Notes: generated by a model from the letters alone, not told the origin. A stretch of DNA of 64,000 nt from Rhizobium sp. R635 (GCF_002211285.1 NZ_LOKX01000013.1:1-64000); one strand, 5' to 3'. Shown: positions 44,402 to 53,418, counted from the first letter of the stretch. Numbers and translations: made by a program.

Positions 44402-45235
44402 ATGGCAAACCACAAGCCGGTCGCAGGTGACGTATACCAGCCTATTTTCGACGTCGACAACCCGATCGACGGCAACATCCTGGACAGCACCAGTTCCACA
44501 GATGCCGACGGAGATCTTGTGCGTCTCAACTTCGTGAACGGACAGCGAATTCCGCAACCGGCCAATCCGGATGGACCGGCCACGACGACGACGATCGAGG
44601 GAAAATACGGCACGCTGACCGTCTATTCCAACGGCAACTACACCTATGAACTCGATCACTCCAATCCGGTGGTATCAGCGCTCGGCCCGGGAGATCAACT
44701 CGTCGACCAGTTCAATTTCAAGATCTCGGACGGCAAAGGCGCCACCGACTTCGGCTTGCTCAATATCGCGGTCGACCTGCCGGAACGCGGCGACGTCTTC
44801 GTCAATTTCGAGGATGTCGGCAAATACGACTTCCCCACCGGCTACAAAGGCTTCGATTGGGGCGCCTGGCACGATGGTGACGACGCAACGGTACACAAGG
44901 AAGCCGACGGCAACCATTATCTGTCAGGCGGCGTGTTCTGGACGCCCATCCAGGCCGCCGATGGCGGCACCTTCCAGATCGAACAATTCAGCGTGGCAAA
45001 CGGCACATCGGACTATGACAACGTCCTGACGATCGAAGGCCGCCTAAATGGCGATACCGTATTCTTGGTCACGGTCAACGTCACCGCCGACAATATCCAT
45101 GACCCGCAAGTGATCGATCTCAGCGCCTACGGCTCGATCGATTATCTCATACTCGACACCGAACCCGTCATCACAGAAACGAGCGGTCCTGACTATTACG
45201 GCGCGCAATACGACAATTTTCATTTCATTGTTTGA
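44402..45235 (+). CDS. VCBS/cadherin-like domain protein, probably secreted
   Basis: 277 residues, acidic, without Cys and without a classical signal peptide. An N-terminal VCBS-like repeat (about 35-125) has TTIEGKYGTLTVYSNGNYTYELD and FNFKISDGKGATDFGLLNIAV, the bacterial cadherin/VCBS signature. The C-terminal half (about 135-277) is beta-rich and not recognised, with a FDWGAWHDGDDA segment. Proteins of this kind in rhizobia are often exported by type I secretion and bind polysaccharide or calcium, but no exporter gene is adjacent. GGGAGGTAGAA precedes the ATG. Confidence 0.72.
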   Translation: MANHKPVAGDVYQPIFDVDNPIDGNILDSTSSTDADGDLVRLNFVNGQRIPQPANPDGPATTTTIEGKYGTLTVYSNGNYTYELDHSNPVVSALGPGDQLVDQFNFKISDGKGATDFGLLNIAVDLPERGDVFVNFEDVGKYDFPTGYKGFDWGAWHDGDDATVHKEADGNHYLSGGVFWTPIQAADGGTFQIEQFSVANGTSDYDNVLTIEGRLNGDTVFLVTVNVTADNIHDPQVIDLSAYGSIDYLILDTEPVITETSGPDYYGAQYDNFHFIV

Positions 45236-45280
45236 GGGATTGGGCGAGCGGCGCGGGGGATCTCCCCGCGCTGGAAGGCG

Positions 45281-45369
45281 GGATTGGCGATTGGCGGATT
45301 CTGTTCACGGAAGACGGACAAGTGATCTCCATTATTAAGGTCGCCCCGCGAGGTAGTGCTTATGAATAA
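45281..45369 (+). pseudogene. Remnant of a RelE/HigB-type toxin (C-terminus only)
   Basis: In one frame the DNA reads GIGDWRILFTEDGQVISIIK then VAPRGSAYE and a TAA stop. This matches the C-terminal end of RelE-superfamily toxins of the GDWRV-F-EDG-PRGSAY type. No convincing N-terminal portion lies upstream; the VCBS-like gene ends at 45235. It is followed 13 bases later by a decayed Xre-type antitoxin, the usual toxin-antitoxin order. A small fragment, so it is offered with moderate confidence. Confidence 0.6.
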
Positions 45370-45382
45370 GCGAAATAGCTTC

Positions 45383-45790
45383 ATGAACGCTCAGTTCATC
45401 ACCACCGCATCCGGAGAACGGATGGCAGTTCGCCGAGAACGATTATCGCCGGCTTCTCGACAACTTGGAAGACGCTCTCGATGGGATCGCCGTAGCTTCC
45501 TTCCGGGAGAAACTTGCGTCCGGCCAGGAAGAGCTTGTCCCGGGCGAATTCGCAAACCGGCTGATCGACGGAGAAAACCCGAGCAAGGTGTGGCGCGAAT
45601 ATCGTGGGATGACATCCCGCGACTTGGCCGCAAAGGCTGATATCAGCCCCGGCTTTCTTTCGCAGATTGAGAACGGCGCACGCGATGACAGCTTCGAAAC
45701 GATCAGAAGATTGCCGCTGCCCTGAATGTGGCCTTAGAGCATGTCGCGCAAAAGTGTGCAGCGGTTTTGCGGCAAAGACATGCGCAAACC
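45383..45790 (+). pseudogene. Decayed Xre-family antitoxin with two frameshifts
   Basis: Three frames piece together one protein. It begins MNAQFITTASGERMAV from ATG 45383. After a frameshift near 45431 it runs AENDYRRLLDNLEDALDGIA on to GEFANRLIDGENPSKVWREYRGMTSRDLAAKADISPGFLSQIENG (45432-45705, an Xre helix-turn-helix). A second frameshift near 45706 restores KIAAALNVALEHVA. The downstream repeat copy B begins within this last part and supplies the end of the frame. The helix-turn-helix region alone is long enough to be mistaken for an intact 86-residue gene. Confidence 0.75.
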
Positions 45791-45840
45791 AAAGACTTAA
45801 AGCGTGGCAAGCGAATCTGAAAGATCGCGACACGCTTTAG
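45737..45840 (+). repeat. Double-hairpin intergenic repeat, copy B
   Basis: 104 bp of the same family as 30261-30364, 49069-49173 and 53199-53303, in the same orientation. Its left end (GAGCATGTCGCGCAAAAG) is fused to the C-terminal coding region of the decayed antitoxin. Confidence 0.9.
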
Positions 45841-45920
45841 ACGACCTCGCATAGCGACAACGCCTGCATCGGGCAACCGAGAGCCAAGCTACTACTATCC
45901 ATCTGTTTTATAAGAAAGAA

Positions 45921-45997
45921 TGGTAGCGGAGGAGGGATTTGAACCCCCGACACAAGGATTATGATTCCTCTGCTCTGACCTACTGAGCTACTCCGCC
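45921..45997 (-). tRNA. tRNA-Met (CAT), elongator type
   Basis: 77 bases including the encoded CCA end. On the minus strand it starts GGCGGAGTAGCTCAGT, with D arm, an anticodon stem GAGGA/TCCTT enclosing loop ATCATAA (anticodon CAT) and a T arm GGGGGTTCAAATCCC. The acceptor stem GGCGGAG/CTCCGCT pairs with one G-T wobble. The first base pair and lack of initiator features point to elongator Met rather than fMet. tRNA-Ile2 with a modified CAT is the alternative. Confidence 0.93.
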
Positions 45998-46134
45998 ACT
46001 GGTCAAACGATACCTGCTCGCGAAGCGCTGCGGGCTCGTGGGATGAGCGGCTTATAAGGTGCGGCTCGGCTTTGTGTCAAGCGCATGATGGAGAAAAACG
46101 GTGGGCCTTTGTCGCCCGCCCGCTCCTACCGGTT

Positions 46135-47346
46135 TCAGGCGGCGACGGGGCCGGCCAGCAGGGCCTTGAGTGAAGCCTCGGCCGAAGGTTCGCGCTCGGA
46201 GCGCTCGATGAAACCGCCGCCGAAGACGCGGGCGTCGTCACCGGGCGCGGAATAAAGCGCACAGGCCTGGCCGGGCGCAATGCCCGCCTCGCCGACCGTC
46301 AGGTCGACATGGATGCCGGTCGTATCGACGTGCAGCACGGCGGGCGCCGGCGCCCGCGTCGAGCGGACCTTGGCGTAGCAGGCGAAGCCTTCGCCGGACG
46401 CGGCTTCCGCAAGCGTCTCGTCGCCCAGCCAGTTGACGTCGCGCAGATAGACGCGGTGCGTTTCCAGCGCCTCCTTCGGCCCGACGATGACGCGGCGCGA
46501 GCGGGCATCGAGATAGACGACATAGAGCGGCTCGCCGGTGGCGATGCCGATGCCGCGGCGCTGGCCGATCGTGAAGTGCAGGATACCTTCGTGGGTTCCG
46601 AGCACGCGGCCGTCGAGATGGACGATCTCGCCGGCGAGCGCCGCATTCGGCTTCAGCTTGGTGATGATGTCGGAATATTTGCCCTGCGGCACGAAGCAGA
46701 TGTCCTGGCTGTCGGCCTTCTTGGCGACGACGAGGCCCATCTCTTCGGCGAGCCTGCGGGTCTCGGCCTTCGGCAGGCCGCCCAGGGGAAAGCGGAGATA
46801 GTCGATCTGTTCCTGCGTCGTGGCGAAGAGGAAATAGCTCTGGTCGCGGTCGGCGTCAGCAGGCCGGAAAAGCGCCCGGCGGCCGGGCTTCTCAGCCGAA
46901 GGGTTCGGCCGCGAGCGGATATAATGGCCGGTCGCCAGCGCATCAGCGCCGAGTTCCTTGGCTGTCGCCAGGAGATCGGCAAACTTGACGGTCTGGTTGC
47001 AGGAAACGCAGGGGATCGGCGTTTCGCCCGCCACATAGCTTTCGGCGAAGGGATTAATCACCGTTTCGCGGAAGCGCTTTTCGTAATCGAGCACGTAATG
47101 CGGAATGCCGAGCGTCTCGCAGACGCGGCGCGCATCGTCGATATCCTGGCCCGCGCAGCAGGAACCGGCGCGGTGAACGGCCGCTCCGTGGTCGTAAAGC
47201 TGCAGCGTGATGCCGAGCACATCGTAACCCTGCTGTTTGAGAAGGCCGGCAACGACGGATGAATCGACGCCGCCCGACATGGCGACGACGACACGGGTCT
47301 CTTCCGGCTTCTTGTCAAAATCCAGTGTGTTCAACGATAGTGCCAA
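46135..47346 (-). CDS. mnmA: tRNA-specific 2-thiouridylase
   Basis: 403 residues. Thiolates the wobble uridine of Lys, Glu and Gln tRNAs. The PP-loop is [18 protein letters not shown], the first catalytic Cys is in [19 protein letters not shown] and the second in [16 protein letters not shown]. The C-terminal segment [17 protein letters not shown] is characteristic. It lies next to tRNA-Met and is divergent from the DMT transporter gene, with a 252-base gap. It is presumably constitutive. Confidence 0.95.
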   Translation of the reverse strand: MALSLNTLDFDKKPEETRVVVAMSGGVDSSVVAGLLKQQGYDVLGITLQLYDHGAAVHRAGSCCAGQDIDDARRVCETLGIPHYVLDYEKRFRETVINPFAESYVAGETPIPCVSCNQTVKFADLLATAKELGADALATGHYIRSRPNPSAEKPGRRALFRPADADRDQSYFLFATTQEQIDYLRFPLGGLPKAETRRLAEEMGLVVAKKADSQDICFVPQGKYSDIITKLKPNAALAGEIVHLDGRVLGTHEGILHFTIGQRRGIGIATGEPLYVVYLDARSRRVIVGPKEALETHRVYLRDVNWLGDETLAEAASGEGFACYAKVRSTRAPAPAVLHVDTTGIHVDLTVGEAGIAPGQACALYSAPGDDARVFGGGFIERSEREPSAEASLKALLAGPVAA

Positions 47347-47598
47347 TTCTGCGCTGTTTCGATCCGCCGTTCTGACTTCGGAATGTGGCGGATTTCCTGC
47401 ATTTCCGGCGGGATCGGCCGCCAGCTTTCATGGGCGACGGATATAGAAATTATTGCGCCCGCGCGCAAGTGCCGGCGTTTCGGTTGGAGTTGCCGGCGTC
47501 ATACGCCGCTCATGCATTGCAGCTATTCGCAATCGGTCTTTGCCAGCCCGCATTTCGTCGCGTAGATGAACTGACCCACCTTTAGAAGATTCGAATAC

Positions 47599-48555
47599 AT
47601 GACAACCGCCTCAACCACGCTTCGCGGCGTCCTTGTCGCATTTGTCGGCTATGCCGTCTTTGCCTTCAGCGATGCATCCATCAAAGCCCTACACGGCGCC
47701 GTTCCCTCCTTCCAGATCGCCTTCACCGGCGCGGTGCTCAGCCTGTCGGCCCTTCCCTTCATCAAGGGGCCAGGCGATTCATGGCTCGACATATTCGCAA
47801 CGACGAACCGGCCGCTCTGGATGGCGCGATTTGCCGCCGGCGCCACCGGCTCGATCGCTTCCATCATCGCCTTCACCAAGCTGCCGATGGCCGAGGCCTT
47901 CTGCCTGCTGTTCCTGCTGCCGTCGGTCGTCACCATCCTTTCGGTGATCTTCCTGAAGGAGGATGTGCGCTGGCAGCGCTGGGCTGCCGTCATCGTCGGC
48001 TTCCTCGGTGTGCTGGTCGTTCTCCGGCCGGGCTTCCGCGAACTGTCCGCCGGCCATCTGGCGGCAACCATCGGCGCTGTCTCCGCCGCCGTCGCCATCG
48101 TCATCCTGCGCGCGCTCGGCCCGGCAGAGAAGCGCCTGTCGCTCTATGGCGCGTCCCTGCTCGGCACGCTTATCGTCAGCGGCGTTCTCATGCTCTCCGA
48201 GATCGTCGTGCCGAGCCCGCAGCAATGGGTCTTTCTTGCAGGCTACGGATTGCTCGGCGCTGCGGGAAACGTGATGCTGATGACGGCCGCGCGGCTCGCC
48301 CCGGCAACGCTCGTAGCGACACCGCAATACAGCCAGATGATCTGGGCCATCGGCTTCGGCTACCTCTTCTTCAACGATCGTGTCGACCTGCCGATGGCGG
48401 TCGGCATCGTGCTCATCATCTGCTCCGGCCTGCTGACGCTGATCCGCGAGCGCAAGCGCCACGTACCCTTGCCCGCAGCCGTGGCCTCCGGCGACGCGCA
48501 ATCGCCGCTCGCCACGACGCCGGCCGAAGGCGATGCGCAGGCACCCGCGCGATAG
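47599..48555 (+). CDS. DMT-superfamily (EamA) transporter
   Basis: 318 residues with ten predicted membrane helices in two five-helix EamA repeats. The first repeat starts LVAFVGYAVFAFSDASIKAL; PMAEAFCLLFLLPSVVTILSVIFLKEDVRWQRWAAVIVGFLGVLVVLRPG is the typical end of the first repeat. The cytosolic tail is Ala/Pro-rich. These proteins export metabolites or import small solutes; the substrate is unknown. It is not linked to a pathway gene. Confidence 0.85.
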   Translation: MTTASTTLRGVLVAFVGYAVFAFSDASIKALHGAVPSFQIAFTGAVLSLSALPFIKGPGDSWLDIFATTNRPLWMARFAAGATGSIASIIAFTKLPMAEAFCLLFLLPSVVTILSVIFLKEDVRWQRWAAVIVGFLGVLVVLRPGFRELSAGHLAATIGAVSAAVAIVILRALGPAEKRLSLYGASLLGTLIVSGVLMLSEIVVPSPQQWVFLAGYGLLGAAGNVMLMTAARLAPATLVATPQYSQMIWAIGFGYLFFNDRVDLPMAVGIVLIICSGLLTLIRERKRHVPLPAAVASGDAQSPLATTPAEGDAQAPAR

Positions 48556-48721
48556 GCTTATTGCCCCTGACGTCGATTTTGCGCCGGTGTTCGTTATCAG
48601 GCCTCCTGCGCCCTGGGATTAATCCGATCTTACTAAAATAATTGATGCGCCATGGAACGATTCCTTCGATCATGCGTTGCAGGGACATAAATGCCGCAAT
48701 CGAATTGCTGAGGAGGGTTTC

Positions 48722-48988
48722 ATGGGCAGGTTCGGCACGACGACGGAGTACAGCAGAATCAAACATTGGATCGAAGAGCGCGGCGGCCATCCCGTGCGCA
48801 TCAAGAACGCGAGCGACAGCGAAACGGTCCGCGTCGATTTCTCTCCGGAAACGCAGGAGGATATTTCCTGGGACGAATTCTTCCAGGGCCTCGACGGCAG
48901 CAGGCTCGCCTTCCTTCACCGCACGAAGGCTGAGGACGAAAGAGCTCGCTTCGGCAAGCTCGTCCGCCGGAAACGCTTGCCTCACTGA
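48722..48988 (+). CDS. Conserved-looking small hypothetical protein, 88 aa
   Basis: I do not recognise the family. It begins MGRFGTTTEYSRIKHWIEER, is charged, has no membrane helix or signal, and ends with a basic tail (FGKLVRRKRLPH). GAGGAGGG nine bases upstream of ATG 48722 decides the start; an upstream frame from 48677 lacks one. The body reads as a small alpha/beta protein, with DISWDEFFQGLDGSRLAFLHR resembling domains of small regulators. A strong bidirectional terminator at 49012-49042 follows. Confidence 0.7.
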   Translation: MGRFGTTTEYSRIKHWIEERGGHPVRIKNASDSETVRVDFSPETQEDISWDEFFQGLDGSRLAFLHRTKAEDERARFGKLVRRKRLPH

Positions 48989-49011
48989 AATTCATTCCGT
49001 TCCTGACGCAG

Positions 49012-49042
49012 AAAACCCGGCGCATTTCCCGCGCCGGGTTTT
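49012..49042. terminator. Bidirectional intrinsic terminator
   Basis: Perfect 12-bp stem AAAACCCGGCGC (49012-49023) and GCGCCGGGTTTT (49031-49042) with a 7-base loop. T-runs exist on both strands, so it can end transcripts from the small gene on the left and from serA (through the repeat) on the right. Confidence 0.9.
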
Positions 49043-49068
49043 CAGTATTTCCTTGGGAGGGAAACTTG

Positions 49069-49173
49069 GAGCATGTCGCGCAAAAGTGTGCAGCGTTTTT
49101 GCGATAACGACATGCGTAAAAACAAAGACCTAAAGCGCGAGGAGCGAATCTGAAAGATCGCGACGCGCTTTAG
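49069..49173 (+). repeat. Double-hairpin intergenic repeat, copy C (at the serA stop)
   Basis: 105 bp of the family seen at 30261, 45737 and 53199, in the same orientation. On the minus strand its first bases complete the TAA stop of serA, exactly as copy A does for cbtB. Confidence 0.9.
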
Positions 49174-50765
49174 TCGATGTTGAAGGTCAGCAGCTTTGCC
49201 TGGCGGATCGCCTGGTGCGCCGTCAGCTGTGCCAGCACAGTGTCATCCACCTCGCCGTCGACATAGAGCAGCGCGATGGCGTCCCCGCCCTGCTTGTCGC
49301 GGCCGAGCTGGAAGTTGGCGATGTTGACGGCGGCAGTACCGAGCGTCGTGCCGATGAAGCCGATCATGCCGGGAACGTCGGTATTGGTGATGTAGATCAT
49401 GTGCGAGCCGACATCGGCATCGAGGTTGATGCCCTTGATCTGGATGAAGCGTGGCTTGCCGTCCGAGAACACCGTGCCGGCAACCGAGCGCGTCATGCTT
49501 TCCGTCGTCACCGTCAGCTTGATATAGCCGTCGAAGACGCCCGTCTTGTCGCGCTTGACCTCGGAGAGCACGATGCCCTTTTCCTTGATCATGATCGGCG
49601 CCGAAACCATGTTGACGTCGGCGACCTGCGGGCGGATGAGGCCGGCGAGCACCGCGCTCGTCAGCGCCCGCGTGTTCATGCCGGCGGTGATGCCGTCATA
49701 GAGGATTTCGATTTCCTTGATCGGCTCTTCCGTGACCTGGCCGACGAAGGCGCCGAGAACGTCGGCAAGACGGATGAAGGGCTTCAGGATCGGCGCTTCC
49801 TCAGCCGTGATCGACGGCATGTTGATGGCGTTGGAAACGGCACCCTTGACGAGGTAGTCCGACATCTGTTCGGCCACCTGCAGAGCGACGTTTTCCTGTG
49901 CTTCGGTCGTCGAAGCGCCGAGATGCGGCGTGCAGACGACGTTCGGCAGGCCGAAGAGCGGGCTTTCCTTGGCGGGCTCGACTTCGAAGACGTCGAAAGC
50001 GGCGCCGGCGACATGACCGGACTTGATGGCTTCGGCAAGGGCCGCTTCATCGACGAGACCGCCGCGGGCGCAGTTGATGATGCGCACGCCGGGCTTGGTC
50101 TTCGCCAACGCTTCCTTGTTGAGGATGCCGCGCGTCTTGTCGGTCATCGGCACATGCAAAGTGATGAAATCGGCGCGGGCGAAAAGCTCGTCCAGCTCGA
50201 CCTTGGTGACGCCCATCTCCTCGGCGCGCTCCTTGGAGAGGAAGGGATCGTAGGCGACGACATGCATCTTGAGGCCGATGGCGCGGGCGCAGACGATCGA
50301 GCCGATATTGCCGGCGCCGATGACGCCGAGCGTCTTGCCGGTGATTTCGACGCCCATAAATTTCGACTTCTCCCACTTGCCGGCCTGCGTCGAGGTATCG
50401 GCGGCCGGAAGCTGGCGGGCGACGGCGAACATCAGCGCGATCGCATGTTCGGCCGTGGTGATCGAATTGCCGAAGGGCGTGTTCATGACGATGATGCCTC
50501 GGCGTGAAGCGGCCGGGATATCGACATTGTCGACGCCGATGCCGGCGCGGCCGACGACCTTGAGGTTCTTCGCCCCTTCGATGATCTTTTCCGTCACCTT
50601 GGTGGCGGAGCGGATGGCGAGGCCATCATACTTGCCGATGACTTCGAGCAGACGGTCCTTGTCCTTGCCGAGCTGCGGTTCGAAATCGACTTCGACGCCG
50701 CGGTCGCGGAAGATCTGGACGGCGGTTTCCGACAATTCGTCGGATACGAGAACGCGAGGTGCCAT
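49170..50765 (-). CDS. serA: D-3-phosphoglycerate dehydrogenase
   Basis: 531 residues, the long form. It oxidises 3-phosphoglycerate in the first step of serine synthesis. The dinucleotide motif is LGVIGAGNIGSIVCARAIG. Catalytic Arg/Glu/His are in GGLVDEAAL, EVEPAKESPLFGLPNVVCTPHLG. An ASB domain (about 320-450) and a C-terminal ACT domain (FIGTTLGTAAVNIANFQLGR) provide serine regulation. ATG 50765 follows AAGGAGGCCACA. It lies 84 bases downstream of serC in the same direction; a GC-rich hairpin (50815-50836) is in the gap. Confidence 0.95.
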   Translation of the reverse strand: MAPRVLVSDELSETAVQIFRDRGVEVDFEPQLGKDKDRLLEVIGKYDGLAIRSATKVTEKIIEGAKNLKVVGRAGIGVDNVDIPAASRRGIIVMNTPFGNSITTAEHAIALMFAVARQLPAADTSTQAGKWEKSKFMGVEITGKTLGVIGAGNIGSIVCARAIGLKMHVVAYDPFLSKERAEEMGVTKVELDELFARADFITLHVPMTDKTRGILNKEALAKTKPGVRIINCARGGLVDEAALAEAIKSGHVAGAAFDVFEVEPAKESPLFGLPNVVCTPHLGASTTEAQENVALQVAEQMSDYLVKGAVSNAINMPSITAEEAPILKPFIRLADVLGAFVGQVTEEPIKEIEILYDGITAGMNTRALTSAVLAGLIRPQVADVNMVSAPIMIKEKGIVLSEVKRDKTGVFDGYIKLTVTTESMTRSVAGTVFSDGKPRFIQIKGINLDADVGSHMIYITNTDVPGMIGFIGTTLGTAAVNIANFQLGRDKQGGDAIALLYVDGEVDDTVLAQLTAHQAIRQAKLLTFNID

Positions 50766-50814
50766 TGTGGCCTCCTTCAAAAGTGTTCAGCGATGAATAA
50801 AGATGGGATGCTGG

Positions 50815-50836
50815 GGCTCCGCCCTCAGGCGGAGCC
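50815..50836 (-). promoter_or_regulatory. Intercistronic hairpin between serC and serA
   Basis: Perfect 9-bp stem GGCTCCGCC/GGCGGAGCC with a 4-base loop (CTCA). No T-run follows on the minus strand, so it is more likely an RNA-stability or partial-attenuation element than a terminator. Confidence 0.5.
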
Positions 50837-50849
50837 GGATGCGATCACG

Positions 50850-52028
50850 TCAGGCAGCGGCCTGAGCGAGCTGCGCCTTCTGCGTTTCGAAGGCCCAGGA
50901 AAGCCAGGGCATCAGCTTCTGCATGTCGGACGCCTCGATCGTGGCGCCGGCCCAGATGCGCAGGCCCGACGGCGCGTCGCGGTAGTGGCCGACGTCGTAA
51001 GCAACGCCTTCCTTTTCCAGGAGGCCGACCAGGCCCTTGGCGAAATTCGCCTGACCGTCTTCGTCGAGCGCCGCGATATCCTTGTCCACGATCTTCAGGC
51101 AGACGGAGGTATTGGAGGCCGTTTCCGCCTTGACGGCGAGATTGGCGATCCAGTCGTTTGCCGCGACGAAATCGTGGATGACCTTGGCATTGGCATCGGC
51201 GCGCGCGATCAGCGCCTTGAGGCCGCCGAGCTGCTTGGCCCAGACAAGCGCATCGATATAATCCTCGACGCAGAGCATCGACGGCGTGTTGATCGTTTCG
51301 CCCTGGAAGATGCCTTCCGTCAGCTTGCCGCCCGAGGTCATGCGGAAGATCTTCGGCAACGGCCAGGCCGGCGTATAGGTGGTGAGACGCTCGACGGCGC
51401 GCGGCGAAAGGATGATGACGCCATGCGCGCCCTCGCCGCCCAGAACCTTCTGCCAGGAGAAGGTGACGACATCGAGCTTGGCGAAATCGAGTTCCTGCGC
51501 GAAAGCGGCCGAGGTGGCGTCGCAGATCGTCAGGCCCTTGCGGTCGGCTGGGATGAAATCGCCGTTCGGCACGCGCACGCCCGAGGTGGTCCCGTTCCAG
51601 GTGAAGACGACGTCGCGGTCGAAATCGACGGCGGAAAGATCGGGAAGCTCGCCGTAACCGGCTTCGAGCTTGCGCACATCCTTGAGCTTCAGCTGCTTGA
51701 CGACATCAGTCACCCAGCCTGCGCCGAAGCTTTCCCAGGCGAGCATGTCGACGCCGCGTTCGCCGAGCAGCGACCAAAGCGCCATTTCGACGGCGCCGGT
51801 GTCGGACGCCGGAACGATGCCGATGCGGTAATCCGCCGGCACTTCGAGAATTTCACGGGTAAGGTCGATGGCCTGCTTGAGCTTGGCCTTGCCGACCTTC
51901 GCGCGGTGCGAACGGCCGAGAGCCGCGTCGGAAAGGGCTTCGAGCGACCAACCGGGGCGCTTCGAGCAAGGGCCAGAAGAAAAATGAGTATTGTGCGGAC
52001 GGATGTCCGGCTTTGCGGTCTTCGCCAT
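50850..52028 (-). CDS. serC: Phosphoserine aminotransferase
   Basis: 392 residues, the long alphaproteobacterial/actinobacterial-like form. It transaminates 3-phosphohydroxypyruvate with glutamate. The PLP lysine is in [22 protein letters not shown], and [16 protein letters not shown] and [19 protein letters not shown] are typical. It is the first gene of the serC-serA operon and is preceded by a structured leader (52030-52110) that probably controls it. Confidence 0.94.
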   Translation of the reverse strand: MAKTAKPDIRPHNTHFSSGPCSKRPGWSLEALSDAALGRSHRAKVGKAKLKQAIDLTREILEVPADYRIGIVPASDTGAVEMALWSLLGERGVDMLAWESFGAGWVTDVVKQLKLKDVRKLEAGYGELPDLSAVDFDRDVVFTWNGTTSGVRVPNGDFIPADRKGLTICDATSAAFAQELDFAKLDVVTFSWQKVLGGEGAHGVIILSPRAVERLTTYTPAWPLPKIFRMTSGGKLTEGIFQGETINTPSMLCVEDYIDALVWAKQLGGLKALIARADANAKVIHDFVAANDWIANLAVKAETASNTSVCLKIVDKDIAALDEDGQANFAKGLVGLLEKEGVAYDVGHYRDAPSGLRIWAGATIEASDMQKLMPWLSWAFETQKAQLAQAAA

Positions 52029-52029
52029 G

Positions 52030-52110
52030 ATGCTATCCTCTCAGATAGAAAGCCCTTCGTTGGGGAAGGGTGTCCCGCCGCCGTGTGTATGGATCGGAGG
52101 CTTCACAGTC
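52030..52110 (-). ncRNA. Structured serC leader (candidate serC motif)
   Basis: On the minus strand the leader has a hairpin CCCTTC (about 52063-52068) and GAAGGG (about 52051-52056) with a 6-base loop followed by CTTTCT, then GAGAGGATAGCATC with a ribosome binding site and the ATG. A serC motif of this type, upstream of serC in Rhizobiales, is established in the literature. I judge this a match by position and hairpin, not by covariance comparison. Confidence 0.5.
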
Positions 52111-52163
52111 AAGATCGAAATGTCGCAAGAGGACGATATTTTGACGCAGAGAGGTCGTCAAAA

Positions 52164-52195
52164 TGAAAAAAGCCGTCCGGAGGTCGGACGGCTTT
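52164..52195 (-). terminator. Intrinsic terminator of the outer membrane protein gene
   Basis: Stem GCCGTCCG/CGGACGGC with loop GAGGT. On the minus strand it follows the stop at 52215 and is trailed by T residues (GGACGGCTTTTTTC). Confidence 0.9.
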
Positions 52196-52214
52196 CTGAT
52201 GCAAGAGATTGGAT

Positions 52215-53051
52215 TTACTTGTAGACCGGCTGCTGCAGCGGGATTTCCGGCGGCGGTTCGTAGCTCGCCTGGGCGCATCCGCCGAAGAGGTAGCGGCCAC
52301 CGACGCGGACTTCATGGGCGCTGAGGCCCTTGTCGCGGCCCGGACCGCCATTTTCGGCATAGCCGAACATGTTGCCGCCATCGATATGCAGGTATCGGTA
52401 GCCGACATCGGCCTTGAAGTTGCAGGTGACGTCAACCGAGGCGCCGGCCATGAGGGCGTAGGTGAAGCGCCAGTTGCCCTTGCCGCCATGGGTGACCTCG
52501 TCGTCGCAGAAGCTGCCGTCATCGGCGCAGGCGACGTTGCGCAGGTTCTTCCATTTCACGTAGGAACCGCCGATACCGGCGCCGACATAAGGCGTCACGT
52601 AGCCGTAAGTGCCAAGATCGACATAGGCGTTGGCAAGCAGTGTGTAAGCGGTCAGCGAAGAGCGGTCGCTCGAGGTGCAATCCACCAGTGGGAAGCCGCA
52701 CTGCCCGACCGTCGAGCCGCGGAAATCAGCCTGCGTGAGATAGTCGAAGGTCAGATCGGTGCGCAGATAGCTGTTGATCTGATAACCGACACCGCCGCCG
52801 ATGGTCCATGCGTCGTCGAGGTCGGCATCGTCGAAATCGACTTCCGTGGCGTTGCTGCCCTGGAAATAGCGCGCGCCGCGCAGATCGGTGAAGGCATAAC
52901 CGACATCGCCGCGCAGATACCAGCCGGTCGCTTCGGTAACCGCCACCTCGGGCGGCTGTTCAGGGATGGGTTCGGCAGGGGCGAGATCCGCGGAATAGGC
53001 GTTTGTCGCTATCAACAATGCGGCGAGGATGCCGGACAAGCTTCTCTTCAT
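52215..53051 (-). CDS. Outer membrane beta-barrel protein (Omp25/RopB-like)
   Basis: 278 residues. The signal peptide ends in NAYS before ADLAPAEPIPEQPPEV. The mature part has alternating-hydrophobicity strands typical of small OmpA/Omp25-like barrels (GWYLRGDVGYAFTDL, TIGGGVGYQINSYLRTDLTFDY, YVTPYVGAGIGGSYV, EVRVGGRYLFGG). Cys pairs (CGFPLVDC, CADDGSFCDD) may form disulphides. The C-terminal strand is followed by a Pro-rich tail. ATG 53051 is preceded by a strong signal-peptide start; a frame from 53117 would extend into the promoter. Function beyond membrane structure is unknown. Confidence 0.82.
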   Translation of the reverse strand: MKRSLSGILAALLIATNAYSADLAPAEPIPEQPPEVAVTEATGWYLRGDVGYAFTDLRGARYFQGSNATEVDFDDADLDDAWTIGGGVGYQINSYLRTDLTFDYLTQADFRGSTVGQCGFPLVDCTSSDRSSLTAYTLLANAYVDLGTYGYVTPYVGAGIGGSYVKWKNLRNVACADDGSFCDDEVTHGGKGNWRFTYALMAGASVDVTCNFKADVGYRYLHIDGGNMFGYAENGGPGRDKGLSAHEVRVGGRYLFGGCAQASYEPPPEIPLQQPVYK

Positions 53052-53198
53052 GGATTTCACTCCAAAATCCGGTTGCGTCGGCAGGCTCAGTCGCTGCCAA
53101 TCTGATACGCTGTGCATGGATAATGAATTGAAAACGTTAAAAGCTGCTTAACCACGATTATTTACTGTATTTGGCAGATATTCCTGAAGGAAAAACTA

Positions 53199-53303
53199 GA
53201 GCATGTCGCGCAAAAGTGTGCGGCGGTATTGCGATAACGACATGCTTAAAAACAAAGACTTAAAGCGCAAGGAGCGAATCTGAAAGATCGCGACGCGCTT
53301 TAG
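53199..53303 (+). repeat. Double-hairpin intergenic repeat, copy D
   Basis: 105 bp, same orientation and structure as the copies at 30261, 45737 and 49069. It lies in a long intergenic region and does not touch a stop codon here. Confidence 0.9.
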
Positions 53304-53368
53304 GATCGCGTCGATAAGAATTCGGTCAGCAGCGGCCATATGCTCCGGCTGAACCAATCCGCATAACG

Positions 53369-53396
53369 AAAAAGCCGGTGCTTGTGCACCGGCTTT
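53369..53396 (-). terminator. Intrinsic terminator of glmM
   Basis: Stem GCCGGTGC/GCACCGGC with a 4-base loop, with A residues on the left (T-run on the minus strand). It follows the glmM stop by about 22 bases. Confidence 0.9.
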
Positions 53397-53418
53397 CGAT
53401 AATCTGCTCTCACTGGGA

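Larger units (their letters stand above)
53052..53418. other. Region between the outer membrane protein and glmM
   Basis: This 367-base interval holds an A/T-rich probable promoter region for the leftward outer membrane gene (about 53100-53190), repeat copy D (53199-53303) and the glmM terminator (53369-53396). No further gene is seen. Confidence 0.6.

Noticed and set aside
44119-44613. Minus-strand open frame before the VCBS-like gene
   Set aside because: It overlaps a gene with a strong ribosome binding site, lacks one of its own, and its composition is unlike a real protein.
45465-45725. Intact 86-residue Xre regulator
   Set aside because: Neighbouring frames carry the missing N- and C-terminal parts, so it is a frameshifted antitoxin remnant rather than a full gene.
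47385-47585. Small plus-strand frames between mnmA and the DMT transporter
   Set aside because: No ribosome binding site and no coding character; they lie in a divergent promoter region.
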